Origin: Geosiphon pyriformis
Lineage: Eukaryota; Glomeromycota; Glomeromycetes; Archaeosporales; Geosiphonaceae
Length of the DNA stretch: 64,000 bases
NCBI GenBank assembly: GCA_016748015.1
Contig: JAAOMT010000295.1
Coordinates: forward strand, 812,604-876,603
Direction of reading: 5' to 3'
The notes beneath the pieces are model-generated. The model ran no database searches. It worked only from the letters and a program-made list of their open reading frames with translations, and was not told the origin of the DNA. Shown here piece after piece: positions 33,799-44,840 of this stretch. The stretch's first letter is position 1, and the number at the start of each line of letters is the position of its first letter. The translations under genes and the position numbers were made by a program.

Positions 33799-34524
33799 TC
33801 ATTCTCTTGATTTTTTAAAAATCTCTTGTTCTGTTTCTTTAGCCCAATTAAATGTTGATCCAAGAGCCATGTAGGTTTCAGTAAGTAACATTTCTTTCTT
33901 CTCTTCAAATTTAAATACTGGGGCTTTTTCTGATTGTTTATTGAAAGTTTTACAAGTAGTAGGTACTATAGTGTATTGTTTTTGGTATGAGATTTTTAGT
34001 TTCTGAGTTTCCCAGTCTAAGTTTGCATTGGCCTTAAGAAGCCAATTGTTTTCAACAAGAGCTTGATATTGGAGCACATCTATGATTAAAACTTTGACTG
34101 GAATGGTGATTTCATTAATAGTGAATGAGAAATTATCAATTTCTCCTACTGGAGTTTTTTTCATATTATTTGCAGTGACAATTACAGTTTGGGCTGATCT
34201 GTCAACAGTTTTTTGAAGCTGTTGCATTAACTGGTAAGTGATAATACTTCCAGCTGATCCACTGTCTAGAATTAATTGGATGGGTTTTTTTTTTACTGTA
34301 GCTTTAGTATACATGGCAGTAATAGCTTTTTGTTTATTAGCTGCTGCATTACTAAGCAAGAATGGTGATTCATTTGCTTCAAATTCGAATGGGAATATAT
34401 CTGAGAGGTTGGCATTTTGGGCAATTTGAGCTGGTGGGATGGTATTATTGGAAGAGTTTGATTTTGGTGCTGCAGCTTTATTTTCAGAAAGTGCAGTTTG
34501 TTGAAAATCTGATTCTTCAGGCAT
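33799..34524 (-). pseudogene. Aspartic protease of element D
   Basis: An open 241-codon segment of the gag-pol frame starting at MPEESDFQQ. The protease core has LILDSGSAGSIITYQL, with the catalytic DSG intact, then TANNMKKTPVGEID, VLIIDVLQYQALVENNWL and WETQKLKISY, the usual order of a retropepsin-like fold. Upstream is the Gln/Asn/Pro-rich end of gag with no frame change, so gag and protease would be one polyprotein here, unlike elements B and C. It ends at a stop leading into the Cys-rich region. Confidence 0.85.
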
Positions 34525-36365
34525 TGTAAGATAACTGGGTTAAGTGTGATAGTAATTGGGTCTTTGCTGACCAGAATTTTGGGAAACCAACTGGTTATTT
34601 GAGTTGATTCTGTTGTTGTTATTCTGAAATTGATTTTGGGGTGTAAATTGGTTATGTTAAACCAATTTTCTGGCTGGTACTTGATATTGTTGAGTAGATA
34701 GTGTCTGATATTGCTGAATTGGTAAAAGTTGCTAATATTGTTGCTGCATTGGTTGTGAAGCTGGTTAATAGTAACTGTTTTAATTTTGTGGTCTTGGTGA
34801 ATAATAAGTTGGTGGTGGAGGTTGGTAATAAAATTGTTGTAGTGAAGAGTAATATTGGTTACTTCTGTTTTGTTGGTCTCTCTGTAATTTCTTGCAATCT
34901 CGTTTTCAGTGTCCTGAGATTCCACAATAATGACAATTTTGAGGTTGGTTGTTAGATAGTAATCCAAAGCTGTTTTGATTGTGGCTTTGTGAAAGTTGAT
35001 ATCTTTGTGGTTGTTGCTGTTATTGTTGTTGGTTTGCAAAGTAGCTTTCAACCTTCTTTGTGAGTTGGTCTATCTTCTCTTCAGCTGCTGAGCTGGTTTC
35101 TCCAATAGCTAAATTGACAAGTTTAGTGTGGTTTGCTTTTTCTATTACTATTTTGTAGTTTTTTGTATGTCTAATGACAGTTGTTAAGTCTGCTGGTGCA
35201 TATGGACGAACTTTCTTGATTAATTTGTCTTTTAATCTTGCTATAAACTGATCCAAAATCTGGGCATTGGAATAGTATTTATTGGTTTCCAATTGTTGAA
35301 TTCATCAAAGAAGTTTGTTGAATCTCCCAAGATAAGTCATGACAGTTTCAGATGTTTCTTGTTTGATATTGCAAAAGCAATTGCAGAGAGTGATAGAGGT
35401 GTTGTTGTCAGTGAATTGTTGTAAGAAAGCATCTTTGAATGCTTGCCAGTTTTCAAATGGTTCTTCTAAGTTTTCAAACCATTCTTTTGCAGTTTCTTGG
35501 AGAAAGTATGAGATTGCTTTAAGCATTTTTGCTGCATTCCAACCATTTGCATCTCCTGCTTTTTGGACTTTATCAAGCCATTTTTAAGAGCTGGTATTAT
35601 TATTTTTATCAGTAAATTCTGGAATTTTTGCAATGTAAGCAGTTGCCATTTCTTTTTCATTTTCTATAGTTTCTTCTTATTCTGATTCAGTTTCTTCACT
35701 TTCTAAGTTCTCTGAATAATAACTTTCATTTTCTTGTAAGTAATCAATGATATTGGTGCTGGTGGATATTGGTTCCTACTGTTAAGTAGGATTTCTAAGT
35801 GACTAAAAATCTTCTGGTCTGGAGAAATGGGTAAGTAGTAAACTTGGTGTTTGTGGTTGAGCAAGTGAAATTGGAAATAGTATAATAGAAAATGGTAATT
35901 TGACACTGGTTCTTGTTCAGGTGTTTGCAAGTGTTTAGCAGTGGTCTTTGGTAGTATTGGAGTGTTTGGGGTGGTTCTTGAGTATTGTTTCACTTTTTGT
36001 TTGCCTTTGTTGTTTGTTTATGTTTCTGATTTAAAGTCAAGAGAGTATTTGGACTGAACTGGGTATTTTTCTTTACAATACTCAATAATGTTAAAATTAA
36101 GTTTTTGGAACTAGGTTGCAAGAGTTTCACTGTTCAGGTTTTCTGTTTCCAATTGTGAATAGTACACTAAATTATTGTAGAGGTTACTTCTAAGTTCTGA
36201 AATGTTGTAGTTTCTAAAAAGATAATTGTTAATGTGGTTTTTAATGTATTGATATACTGATTTTTTGACAACTTCAATTCCGTCTGGAATGTTGAATCTT
36301 TGCTTGCAGTAGATGTAAATTGACTGATAATACTCTATAGTTGTTGTGTCTAGTGTGGTTGCCAC
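34525..36365 (-). pseudogene. gag of element D, decayed
   Basis: The N-terminal part (36111-36365, TLDTTTIEYYQSIYIYCKQ) is in another frame from the rest, so an indel lies between. The capsid domain is clear at 35020-35660: AYIAKIPEFTDKN, WLDKVQKAGDANGWNAAKM, YFLQETAKEWFENL, WQAFKDAFLQQF, then ILDQFIARLKDKLIKKVRP. A CCHC knuckle follows near 34885-34925 (C-HY-C-GISG-H-stop-KRD-C, where Trp has become TGA), then a long Gln/Asn/Tyr/Pro linker. Stops are scattered, mostly in Gln-rich stretches as CAA-to-TAA would give. Confidence 0.8.
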
Positions 36366-36392
36366 TTTGAATTTGTTGTTGCTGTGTTATTT

Positions 36393-36408
36393 CTATGGAA
36401 GAGCACCA
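36393..36408 (-). promoter_or_regulatory. Primer binding site of element D
   Basis: On the minus strand TGGTGCTCTTCCATAG begins two bases after the 5' LTR, starting with the TGG expected opposite a tRNA CCA end. It differs from the site of B and C after the first eight bases. The primer tRNA was not identified. Confidence 0.6.
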
Positions 36409-36410
36409 AA

Positions 36411-37380
36411 TATTATCAAAGGTTTTTGGTCTCTTTTTTTGAATGTTGTAAATGTTGATTTGCTGTGAATTCACGTTTCCAGGAAGTAGTTGGACCTCCA
36501 GTAACTGAATTTATCTTCAAATTATCTCCTATAATTTGAACTGCTAGGCTTATAAGTGGAATAGCCAATTCTATACCAGTTACTTTGTGTAGTTACATTG
36601 TAGTAAACATCAACTTTTTCCCAGGAATTACTTGTCTAGAAGCTCACTAAAATGTGTAGTTATTTTGCTGTGAAAGTCAACTCTTCTACAGGAATCTTGT
36701 CTGTAGACTACCTTAATGATTATGATAAGAAAAGAAAAAAAAATATAAAAAATATAAAAGAAATAAAATTCTGTTAAGGGAAACGTTTTTTATCCAGGCC
36801 TGGAGTCACTAACAGTTTATTGAAATTGGTCGCTAATCAATTTCAAAATGTTAGTTGTGTTGAGAGAATTTCAAGTGTAATAATTTAAGAATTTGGTTTT
36901 CAAATATTTAATTTTTATTTAAATGTGTAAAAGGTGATTTGTTCTAATTAGGATATCTAAGGTAAGATACTATGTTAAAACACTATGAGAAGATACATTT
37001 TCTTGAAGAGAAAAGCTCTTTTTTTATACAACTTGTTGTAGTACTAATCTTTAAACTTGCACTTTTCTCTTTGCTACAATTTGGGTGAACTAAAGATACA
37101 TTTCGGTGAATTTACAAGTTATTTCACTGAACTATTGATTATTTCGGTGAATTTTCATTAATTTCGGCGAATTTTGACTATGTTAAATGGTTCAGGGTAT
37201 TGTGTAATTTGATCATCTTAATTTCTAAAATACAAATCAGATTATTAATTGAGTAATAATATTTGATAATTTGATTAAATAATAAGTAATAATTGAAATA
37301 ATAATAATATATGCTAATTAATAATAGGAATTATAAGGGTGATTTCATGCTAATTAATAGCTAAAATTCTACTGGTAACA
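36411..37380 (-). repeat. 5' LTR of element D
   Basis: 970 bp partner of 12090-13061. Minus-strand start TGTTACCAG at 37380; the inner end is decayed (TGATAATA instead of GGTAACA). ACAT follows at 37381-37384. Confidence 0.92.
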
Positions 37381-38330
37381 ACATTCACTATGTAAAATAA
37401 AAATTTTGAATTTAATATAATGCCTTTTAGATTCTGTAATGCCTCTACTATCTTTTAATATCTTATAGATATCATAAAAAAATTTTTTGAAAATTAGTTA
37501 TAATATATTTGAACAATACCAATGTATTTTTTAAAACATTCAATGATTATTTGCTTTATTTCTAACAAGTTTTTGATCATTTTTGGAGTGCTAAACTTAA
37601 ACTCAATTCAGACAAATACTTTTTTGAGAAGACTGAACTAACATTTTTAGAACATGTAATAGACAAAAACAAAGTAAAGTCTGATTCAAACAAAGTTCAA
37701 AAAGTCAAGGATTTCCTGGCCTTAACCAATCTATAAAAACTAAGAAAATTTTTAGAACTGGCTGGATATTATTACAGATTTGTCAAAGATTTCTTAAATA
37801 TCACAAAACTATTTTATTATCTGCTATTAAAATATGTTTCATATTTATGGAAAAAAAAACAGCAAAAGATTTTTGACTATCTTAAGCAATTCTTAATAAA
37901 AACAACAATATTAATTTATTTAGACTTTAATAAATGTTTTATTATTGCTACAGATGCTTTAAAAAATGCATTAAGAGCCATCCTATCTTAAGTTAAACTA
38001 AATAATTAAGAACATCCAATTATCTATGCCAGTTGTAGTACTAGTCTAACAAAAAAATATATAGTATAACAGATTTGGAATGTCTTACCATTTACTAAGC
38101 AGTACAAAATTGAAAATACTACTTCTGCCAATCATTTAACTTATATACTAATTACAAAAAATTTATTTGGTTACTTAGCAAGCCATAACTAGAAAAAATA
38201 TATATATAATAGAGTATTTATTTACAACAATTTTCATATAAAGTTTATTATAAAAAAGAATTCAAAAACACTAATGTCAACAGTTTATTGAGAATAATAC
38301 AAATCTAATTTCAGATTCATAAATATAACT
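37381..38330 (+). pseudogene. RT (C-terminal part) and RNase H remnant of element E
   Basis: Recognisable pieces: IMPFRFCNAS, LKLNSDKYFFEKTELTFLEHVI, KVQKVKDFL, LELAGYYYRFVKDFLNITK, YLDFNKCFIIATDALKNAL and EHPIIYASCS. They match D (KLNIEKCHFEKTSLIFLGHIV, LVTNASHIAFGVI). The active-site YxDD box cannot be read. Many stops. Confidence 0.7.
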
Positions 38331-38479
38331 ACTTACTAGTAATTACACCAGTATTTATTAACACTTTAGTTTAAAGAGAAATTATTTCAACAGAAACAAA
38401 GTAGTATATAAAAACAAGCTTGTAATTACTTTATTCAGAACAACCAACTATATTATTGAAAATGCCAAAACCACACTAC

Positions 38480-39670
38480 TCTATAATAAATTATAAAAAA
38501 CAGTAAAAAAGAAACTGTTTTGTATAGCATGCACTCTGATCCAACTACAGAACACTTCAACAAAAATATTATTTTAGAAAAAATAATACTATTGGCCAAT
38601 AATATATAAGAATATTTTTGAATATGTTATTAATTGTAATTTATGCTAATAAAAAAAAGAAGCCAGAACCATAAAACCACTTTGATCCGTTTTAATTGAA
38701 AATTTATTTGATAGAATTGGAATAAATTTGGTTGGTTTTTTTTAATTACATTTAAAAAAAATTGTTATATTATTGTAGCTGTAGACTACTTTATCAAATA
38801 GCTTAAAGCCAGAGCTATTCTAATGGTTGATGCTAAAACAGTAGCCAAATTTGTGTATTAAGATCTGATTTGCCAACATAAATGCCCAAAAGAATTATTA
38901 TTTGACCAAGAAATTCATTTTGTTAATAGTATATTAAGCCAATAATTTGAAAAAAAGTGATTATTATTATTGCTATATTACTCACAAATAAATAGACTAA
39001 TAGAACAATTTAATTGAACATTATATAAAACATTAGCAAAAATAAATTACAAAAATACACAAAAATAGGACTTATTTATATTCTCTGTATTATTTGCATA
39101 TCAAACATTAAAGCAAAATACTACTTAGATCATATTATTCAAACTAATTTATGAAAAACAAGCTATTTTATTTATTAAACAAGAAATATCTTTTTTTCCA
39201 ATAAAATTAATTACTAAAGAAAATTTTGAAGCCACTTTATATTAAAAAACATACTAATTGATAGAAATATTAGAAAACAATTATAGAACAGCAGTTAATA
39301 ATATTGGTAATACTCAGAAATGACAGAAAAAAAAACATAATTATTGTTTATCTAACCAACTAACTGAATTTAAGATTGAAAACAGAGTATTGTTATATTA
39401 TATTAAAGCTAAGAAACAGTAGAATAGAAAGTTTGACCCAAAATAAGACAAACTATTTTACATATACAAAGTTTTAAACAATAAAGTATACAAATTATGA
39501 TTAGAAAACAAAATTTTAAAGAAAGTAGTACATAGAAATTGACTAAAAATTTATTATATTTACCAAGAGTTATTATTATTTATATCTCAATTAAAAACAC
39601 AAATTTTATTAATCAAATTAGAAAATATATCACAAAATTTGAAACCAATTATTATTATTAAAACATAATC
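38480..39670 (+). pseudogene. Integrase remnant of element E
   Basis: Visible: VLYSMHSDPTTEHFNKN (zinc domain start), CYIIVAVDYFIK, ARAILMVDAKTVAKFVY, CPKELLFDQEIHFVN, RLIEQFN (glutamate region), LFAYQTLKQNTT, and a C-terminal FYIYKVLNNKVYKL module before VVHRNxLKIY. All match the D integrase in order. Stops in nearly every 30 codons. Confidence 0.72.
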
Positions 39671-39999
39671 CACTGATAATAAATTAAAATCACAAATTTA
39701 AATATATATAAAGACCAAAACAGCAAAAAAAAACATAATAAAACTCTTAACATAAGTTTTTTAGATCAAATTTTAAAACTTTTAAAACAATTATTTAAAG
39801 CAATTTAACAATCCACAATACCAATAAAAATTACAATTAATAAAAAAAAATATGATACAGAAATTTGCATAAAAAAAGGGTGAGTAAGAGTTTAACTAAA
39901 ATTAAGTATTTTTATTCCTATAAATAATCAAAAAAAAGATATACATGGTTTTTAATACTAGAAAAAATTCAATAAGATTTATTTTAGAAGATCAAACTA

Positions 40000-40490
40000 T
40001 TTAATATAAGAAAATAAACACCAAAAAACACCAGAGAGTAGAAAAAAAAACTTCTACTAGTCTACTAATTCTTTAAGATTAGTGAACAATTAAGATTGAG
40101 AATATTATATAAAGACTTTAATAGACAAATCTTTAATAGAGAAGCTTTTAAACAAATAGAAAAATTTATAGAAAGAAGCAGTTTAACACTATATTACAAA
40201 GCAACCTACCAATTATATGCAATCTTTAAATACTGTTTAGTTGTATTGCTAGATAATACACTAAAAACTATTATAGTCAACAGCATAAAATAAATAACAA
40301 ATACACAGTTTGAAAATTTACAAAAAACAATACTTGATACAATAATTGAATATTATACTGAAAAAATAATTTTTACAGATACATATAATTTTGCAAGAGC
40401 TCAATTTTAAAAAAAAGAGATAATGGTATCCAAGTAAAAAAAACAAATCCAAAAAATATTGAAAAAACGTGATTAGGAAACATAATAATA
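40000..40490 (+). other. Open stretch after element E integrase, possible 3' ORF remnant
   Basis: One frame is mostly open from about 40080 (LRLRILYKDFNRQIF) through 40293 and, after a stop, on to about 40430 (ENLQKTILDTIIEYYTEK). The position matches the 3' ORFs of the other elements, but similarity to the D 3' ORF is not convincing by eye. It may be chance in AT-rich sequence. Confidence 0.3.
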
Positions 40491-41440
40491 TAGAAAAAAT
40501 ATGATAATACAAAATAATACAAAAAAATACATTATAACTCAAGATAACACAAGATAATATAATAACATAAAATAGCACAAAATAATTAGCTATAACATAA
40601 AATAACTAGTTACAGTGTAAAAAAATAAAGCAATAACTAATAATAACAAACAATCAAAAAACAATCTTGTAAAACTAGAAATATATATAAAAATGAGTAA
40701 TTTTAGCAGTAAAAAAAAGACAGATAAACAAAAATCAACTTTTTTTTACTTATATCTAATATATATTTTTTGATAAACTCTTACTTATATCTATACTCAA
40801 ATTATTAAAATAAAGAAAATATTTAAAAACTGAAATTACTTATACATAATTTCTGAATTTATATATTTTAATTAAATTAAATTGTTGTTTCTTATTTTTG
40901 TTTCTGGCCAGATGTTCTTAGCATAAAAATGCTTCAGATTATTAATGACTTAGACTAATTGTTCTTAATTATGACACTTAACAATACTAATTTTTTTTTC
41001 AAGTTTTATTTTATTTTATTTTATTTTATTTTTTATTTTTTTTCTTTTTTTTTTATTCTTTTATAAAATAACAACATAGAAAAATTGACTGTTTGAGAAT
41101 AGATTTTATAATAGTTTGGTAAAAAAGAGAAACTTTTCTTAAGATTGAATATTAATATTATTTTATTAGCTTATTAAAAGAGTAAAAAAACACTGTTAGA
41201 TTTTAATAACTGTGCTTAATTAGCTTAAAGAAAATAGCTTATATATACAAGTTATAACACCATAAAACTATATTTCTGTGCCTTATAACCAAAAAACTCT
41301 ATGAGTAAATTCACATCTTTTAAGAGATTTTCAGAGATTAATAATACTGACATACTGTACAAGCCTACAAAAAAAAATTTTCAAGCTTACTTTAATCAAA
41401 TTTAAAGCACTAAATATTATTGTTATATCTTACCAAGTTT
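40491..41440. other. AT-rich interval without a recognised gene
   Basis: Contains A-rich short repeats, a TATATATAAAAATG stretch near 40681 that could belong to a lost 3' LTR of element E, and a TTTTA repeat tract at 41008-41033. No coding frame seen. Confidence 0.6.
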
Positions 41441-43655
41441 ATTTGTAATACTATAATTAAAACAAAAAATAAAAAAACTGCAACTAATATCTTTTTTTTG
41501 GTATCTTATAAAGTTTCAACCAGAAAAGTTTTTTGTTGTCATAAAAGCAGCTAAACAAAACATTTTGAAAGCTTTTTCTTTAGTTAGTAATAACAAAAGC
41601 TGTTTTTAAAGACTACTGTATCATTTTTTTGGCTGATTTTTTGTTAGTCAAAGTTCTTTTAAAAAACATATTTGTATTAGTTTTAGTATTGTTTTTACTT
41701 TTTTTAAGAATCTAAAAGTGTTTAATAATAGGCCAATCAACAAGTTGGTTTTTTTTACCATAATTTCTACATCTGATGTTATTAACACTACTTTTTTAAA
41801 AAAAATAATCAAAAAGACCAATAATTTAAAAAAATAGAACCAATTACTTATCTTTACTATTATTATACCAACCTTTTTTGTGGTCTCTAATAAAATTTTA
41901 AATAAGATTTCTGTTATATTATCTAATTTATTATCCAAATTAGACCAAGATTAATTACTGGCTGTGTTGTTAAATGTGGTGTTTTCTGACAAATTATTGC
42001 TAATTTTAGAAGCAAAACAACAATTTTTTATTGGATTACCTATTCTTAAAAACTGGGCTAACCAAATAGAAATTAAAATATCTTTTTTGCTAGTTTTTGA
42101 TACTATTGCTAATAGTGTTTAAATAACTATCTTTAGTTGTTAAAAATTTGTTAAATGAGTGGCTTTTACTCTAATGCTATCTTTAAGATTAAATTGGTTT
42201 ATGTTAAAGCTGTTTTTTAATCTGTACATAATTTTTTAAATGTAAAATCAGTATTAAAAAACAATATAAAGCTTTTTTATATGAAATTTGCTTCTTAAAA
42301 ATCTTAAAAAGCTGTATTTTTGGTTGAGTTTACAAGTTTTGTTCACTTAATTTCTTTTAAAATTGCCAAATTTTTGGTAGTTTCTGAATTTAGTTTTTTT
42401 TTGCTACTATTATACTATATAATATATCTTTAAGTATATTTGTTGTTAATATTAAAACAGCATTTAATATCTTTGGTAAAGTTGTATGTATTATGCTGAA
42501 GTTTATTAGTGTTTGACAGTATATTGCTATATATTTCAAAAAATTAGATACTGTTATATTTATTTTTGGTTATTAGTCTGTTTTTATGAACAAAAATAGT
42601 GTTAAAATCCTGTTTTTGGTAAATTAAAATAAGACTATTTTGTTTTGAAACAGATTCAAAGCCAAGTTAGTTAACCTTTTTTCTGGTTGTATTGTTTTCA
42701 AAATCAGTAATATAATTTTTCAGATTAGTAATTAGTTTTGTTTTATTTTCTGTTTTTTTAATTCTGGTCATTATTTCTGGTTTGTGTTAGTTATATTCAG
42801 TTCTTAAATAAATTTAAATTTTGTAGTAATTAAAATTGGTACATTAAGAAAATGTTATATTTAATAAAAAACATTTGGTTATTAATGTTGCTTTAAATAT
42901 TAAGAAATAAATTATCTGATTGTAAATTATAAAGTTTCTTTATCTCTTCTTTTCAAAGTTTTTAAGGAGTTTATATTGTATTTTATGGATGCCAAATTTT
43001 ATGCCAAGACTGCCATGTCTTTATTTGTTTCTATTTCTGTAATTTTGGCTGTTTTAATTCTGTTTGTTGTTATTATTGGTAATCTTGCAGTTTTTTTTTG
43101 GCTGAGTTCTTTAAAGTTTAATTTGGTTAAATTGATTATATTAATTAGATCTATTATTAAATTTGTTGGTTTTTTAGTTATTGTTTTTAAACAATTTATT
43201 AAGGGAGATTTTATTTTGAATAATATTTTTAGTCTTAAAATTAATAAAATTCTGGTGTATATAAGAGTCTTTAGCAAGACTGTTAATAAATTAAGATGGA
43301 AAATGATTGTATTAAAAATTGAGTGTGACTATAATTATATTAATATATCTGGTTCTTATGTAAATTTGTTTGTTGTTGATAATAATATGTTTTTTAATTT
43401 GCTGTTATTTTAAAAACATAAATCTGTTAACATTAAAACTAATGCTATTAAGACTACTATTTTGTTTAAAATTGTTTAAAAAATGTCTTTTTTGGATAAA
43501 TTTTCTTTTAAAATTTTAACATAATATAGTTTAAATTAATTTAAATAGCTAATTATATATAGAAAGCATATAAATTTTATTTAACATTAGAATACTTAAT
43601 TTGTTTTTAATTTATAAATAATAATTGGGATTATACTTATTAAATATTTAAAAAA
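41440..43655 (+). mobile_element. ORF1-only LINE-like element G3, strongly AT-shifted
   Basis: Homologous over its whole length to G1 (55.2-57.4 kb) and G2 (44.8-47.1 kb) but in the opposite orientation and more decayed. It starts at AAAACAAAAAATAAAAAAACTGC, equivalent to the RAKSKRTAP codons of G1, and ends with the shared 3' tail (AGAAAGCATATAAATTTTA at about 43560). No ORF2 is present. Confidence 0.72.
41455..43530 (+). pseudogene. LINE ORF1-type protein, decayed (copy G3)
   Basis: Matches to G1 include KVFNNRPINKLVFFTI, KNWANQIEIK, and then the well kept C-terminal part at 42976-43413 (DAKFYAKTAMSLFVSI, LKFNLVKLIILIRSIIKF, NNIFSLKINKILVYI). The central RRM-like and zinc-knuckle parts are broken by many stops and frameshifts. 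Amino-acid replacements lean towards Phe, Ile, Asn and Lys, as expected from loss of G and C. Confidence 0.65.
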
Positions 43656-44060
43656 AAATTAATGTTTTAAAATTAATTAACTATTAATTTTAGTAATTAC
43701 TTAATTAATTTTAAGTTTAAATAAAAAACACATTTTTTTATATATTTTTTATATATTTTTTACAATTAAGTAGTTTATAATTAAGATTTTTTATAAAAAA
43801 ATTAATATTATTAAAAAGTTTACAATTAAAATTTTTTGTAAAAAAGTTAACTTTTACTGCAAAATAATTATATAATATAATTAATATAAAATTAGTTATT
43901 TTATTATAAGTTTAATAATAACAACAATTTAAAACATAAAAAATATTTTAAAAATAAATCAATTTATTAGTATTATTAATAAAAATTTGAATTATTAATT
44001 AACATAAAATTACTTATATAATTTCTATTATATCTTATTATTTTAATTTATTATTTATTA
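43656..44060. repeat. AT-rich direct repeat, left copy
   Basis: About 330 bp (43660-43990) that recurs in the same orientation at about 44405-44725, with landmarks such as AATTAATTAACTATTAATTTTAGTAATTAC versus a close variant near 44420, and TATTTTATTATAAGTTTAATAA near 43900 versus 44640. GC content is very low. No gene. Confidence 0.55.
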
Positions 44061-44840
44061 TTTAATTAATAATTTAATTTGTATAATATACAAATATAAC
44101 TAATTATAATAATTAAATCATGTAATATTTTAAACTATATAATATTTAAAAATTTACTAAAATATTTAATTGTTTATTAAAATATTAATAATTTATAAAA
44201 ACAATTTATAGTTTACAAAAATATATTTTTAATTTACTAAAATATTAACAAAAAAAAACTACAAACTTATAAAATAATACTATAATAGATTGTATAAAAA
44301 AAAGCTTCTTTTTTTGTAAAAATATATTTTAGTTTAACAAATTAATTTAATAAAACTTATATTTTAAAACCAACAAATTTTTTTATAATTGTTACTGTTT
44401 AAAACTAATATTTTGAAATTAATTAGTTATTAATTTTAATAATTACTTAGTTAATTTTAAATTTGAATCAAAAATAATTTTTTTTTTTTTTTTTTTTATT
44501 TTAAATTTTTTTTTTTTTTTTTATATTATTAGATAATTTATAATTAAAGCTTTTTGTAAAAAAATTTATTTTTACAACAAAGTAACTATATATTATTAAA
44601 AAACTTAAAGATAAAAATTTTTGGCATTAAATTGGCTATTTTATTATAAACTTAATAACAACAATAATCTAAAATATAAAAAAATATTTTGAAAATAAAT
44701 TAGTTTATTGAAAATTTATTAGTTTTTATTAACAATAGAATTAAAGCAAAATAATATTAATTATATTATTAAAATATAATAAAAATCTTTAATAATATTG
44801 AAAATTTATTAGTTTTTATTTTTATTATTGTTAGATTTAA
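44061..44840. other. AT-rich spacer between G3 and G2, with repeats shared elsewhere
   Basis: 44060-44335 resembles 54190-54347 plus 55049-55170 (the sequence split by the solo LTR). 44405-44725 is the right copy of the local direct repeat. Homopolymer T runs at 44478-44522. No gene seen. These blocks lie on the 3' side of G2 and G1 in the same relative orientation, so they may be 3' untranslated sequence of that family. Confidence 0.5.

Larger units (their letters stand above)
12090..37380 (-). mobile_element. Ty3/gypsy element D with dUTPase, interrupted by element B
   Basis: Two LTRs of 972 and 970 bp in direct orientation (12090-13061 and 36411-37380) with ends TGTTACCAG...CTGGTAACA, flanked by the 4-bp duplication ACAT. 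Reading on the minus strand: 5' LTR, PBS, gag, protease, Cys-rich region, dUTPase, [element B], RT, RNase H, integrase, 3' ORF, 3' LTR. Without B its own length is about 9.9 kb. Removing B and one copy of the GTAG/GTAA duplication joins the sequence NIILT to IENYHLLEEKL in frame, which confirms that one element was split. Confidence 0.92.
37381..40490 (+). mobile_element. Old Ty3/gypsy element E, right part (RT, RNase H, integrase, 3' region)
   Basis: Continues the RT of the left part after element D: FEFNIMPFRFCNAST matches the D stretch YEFNVMSFKLCNVPAT. Then FLELAGYYYRFVKDF, IIATDALKNALRAIL (RNase H), integrase from about 38480, and a 3' region with an open stretch at 40096-40293. Very AT-rich with dozens of stops. 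No 3' LTR could be delimited, since the 5' LTR is not in the window for comparison. Confidence 0.75.

Noticed and set aside
34293-35051. A 252-codon open frame on the minus strand in element D
   Set aside because: It is a shifted frame over the Gln/Asn-rich gag linker, giving low-complexity His/Asn/Thr/Ile sequence. The real frame carries the zinc knuckle and protease.
41008-41060. T-rich tract as a poly(A) end of a minus-strand LINE
   Set aside because: No LINE 3' sequence lies next to it on the correct side, and TTTTA repeats are common low complexity in this AT-rich DNA.
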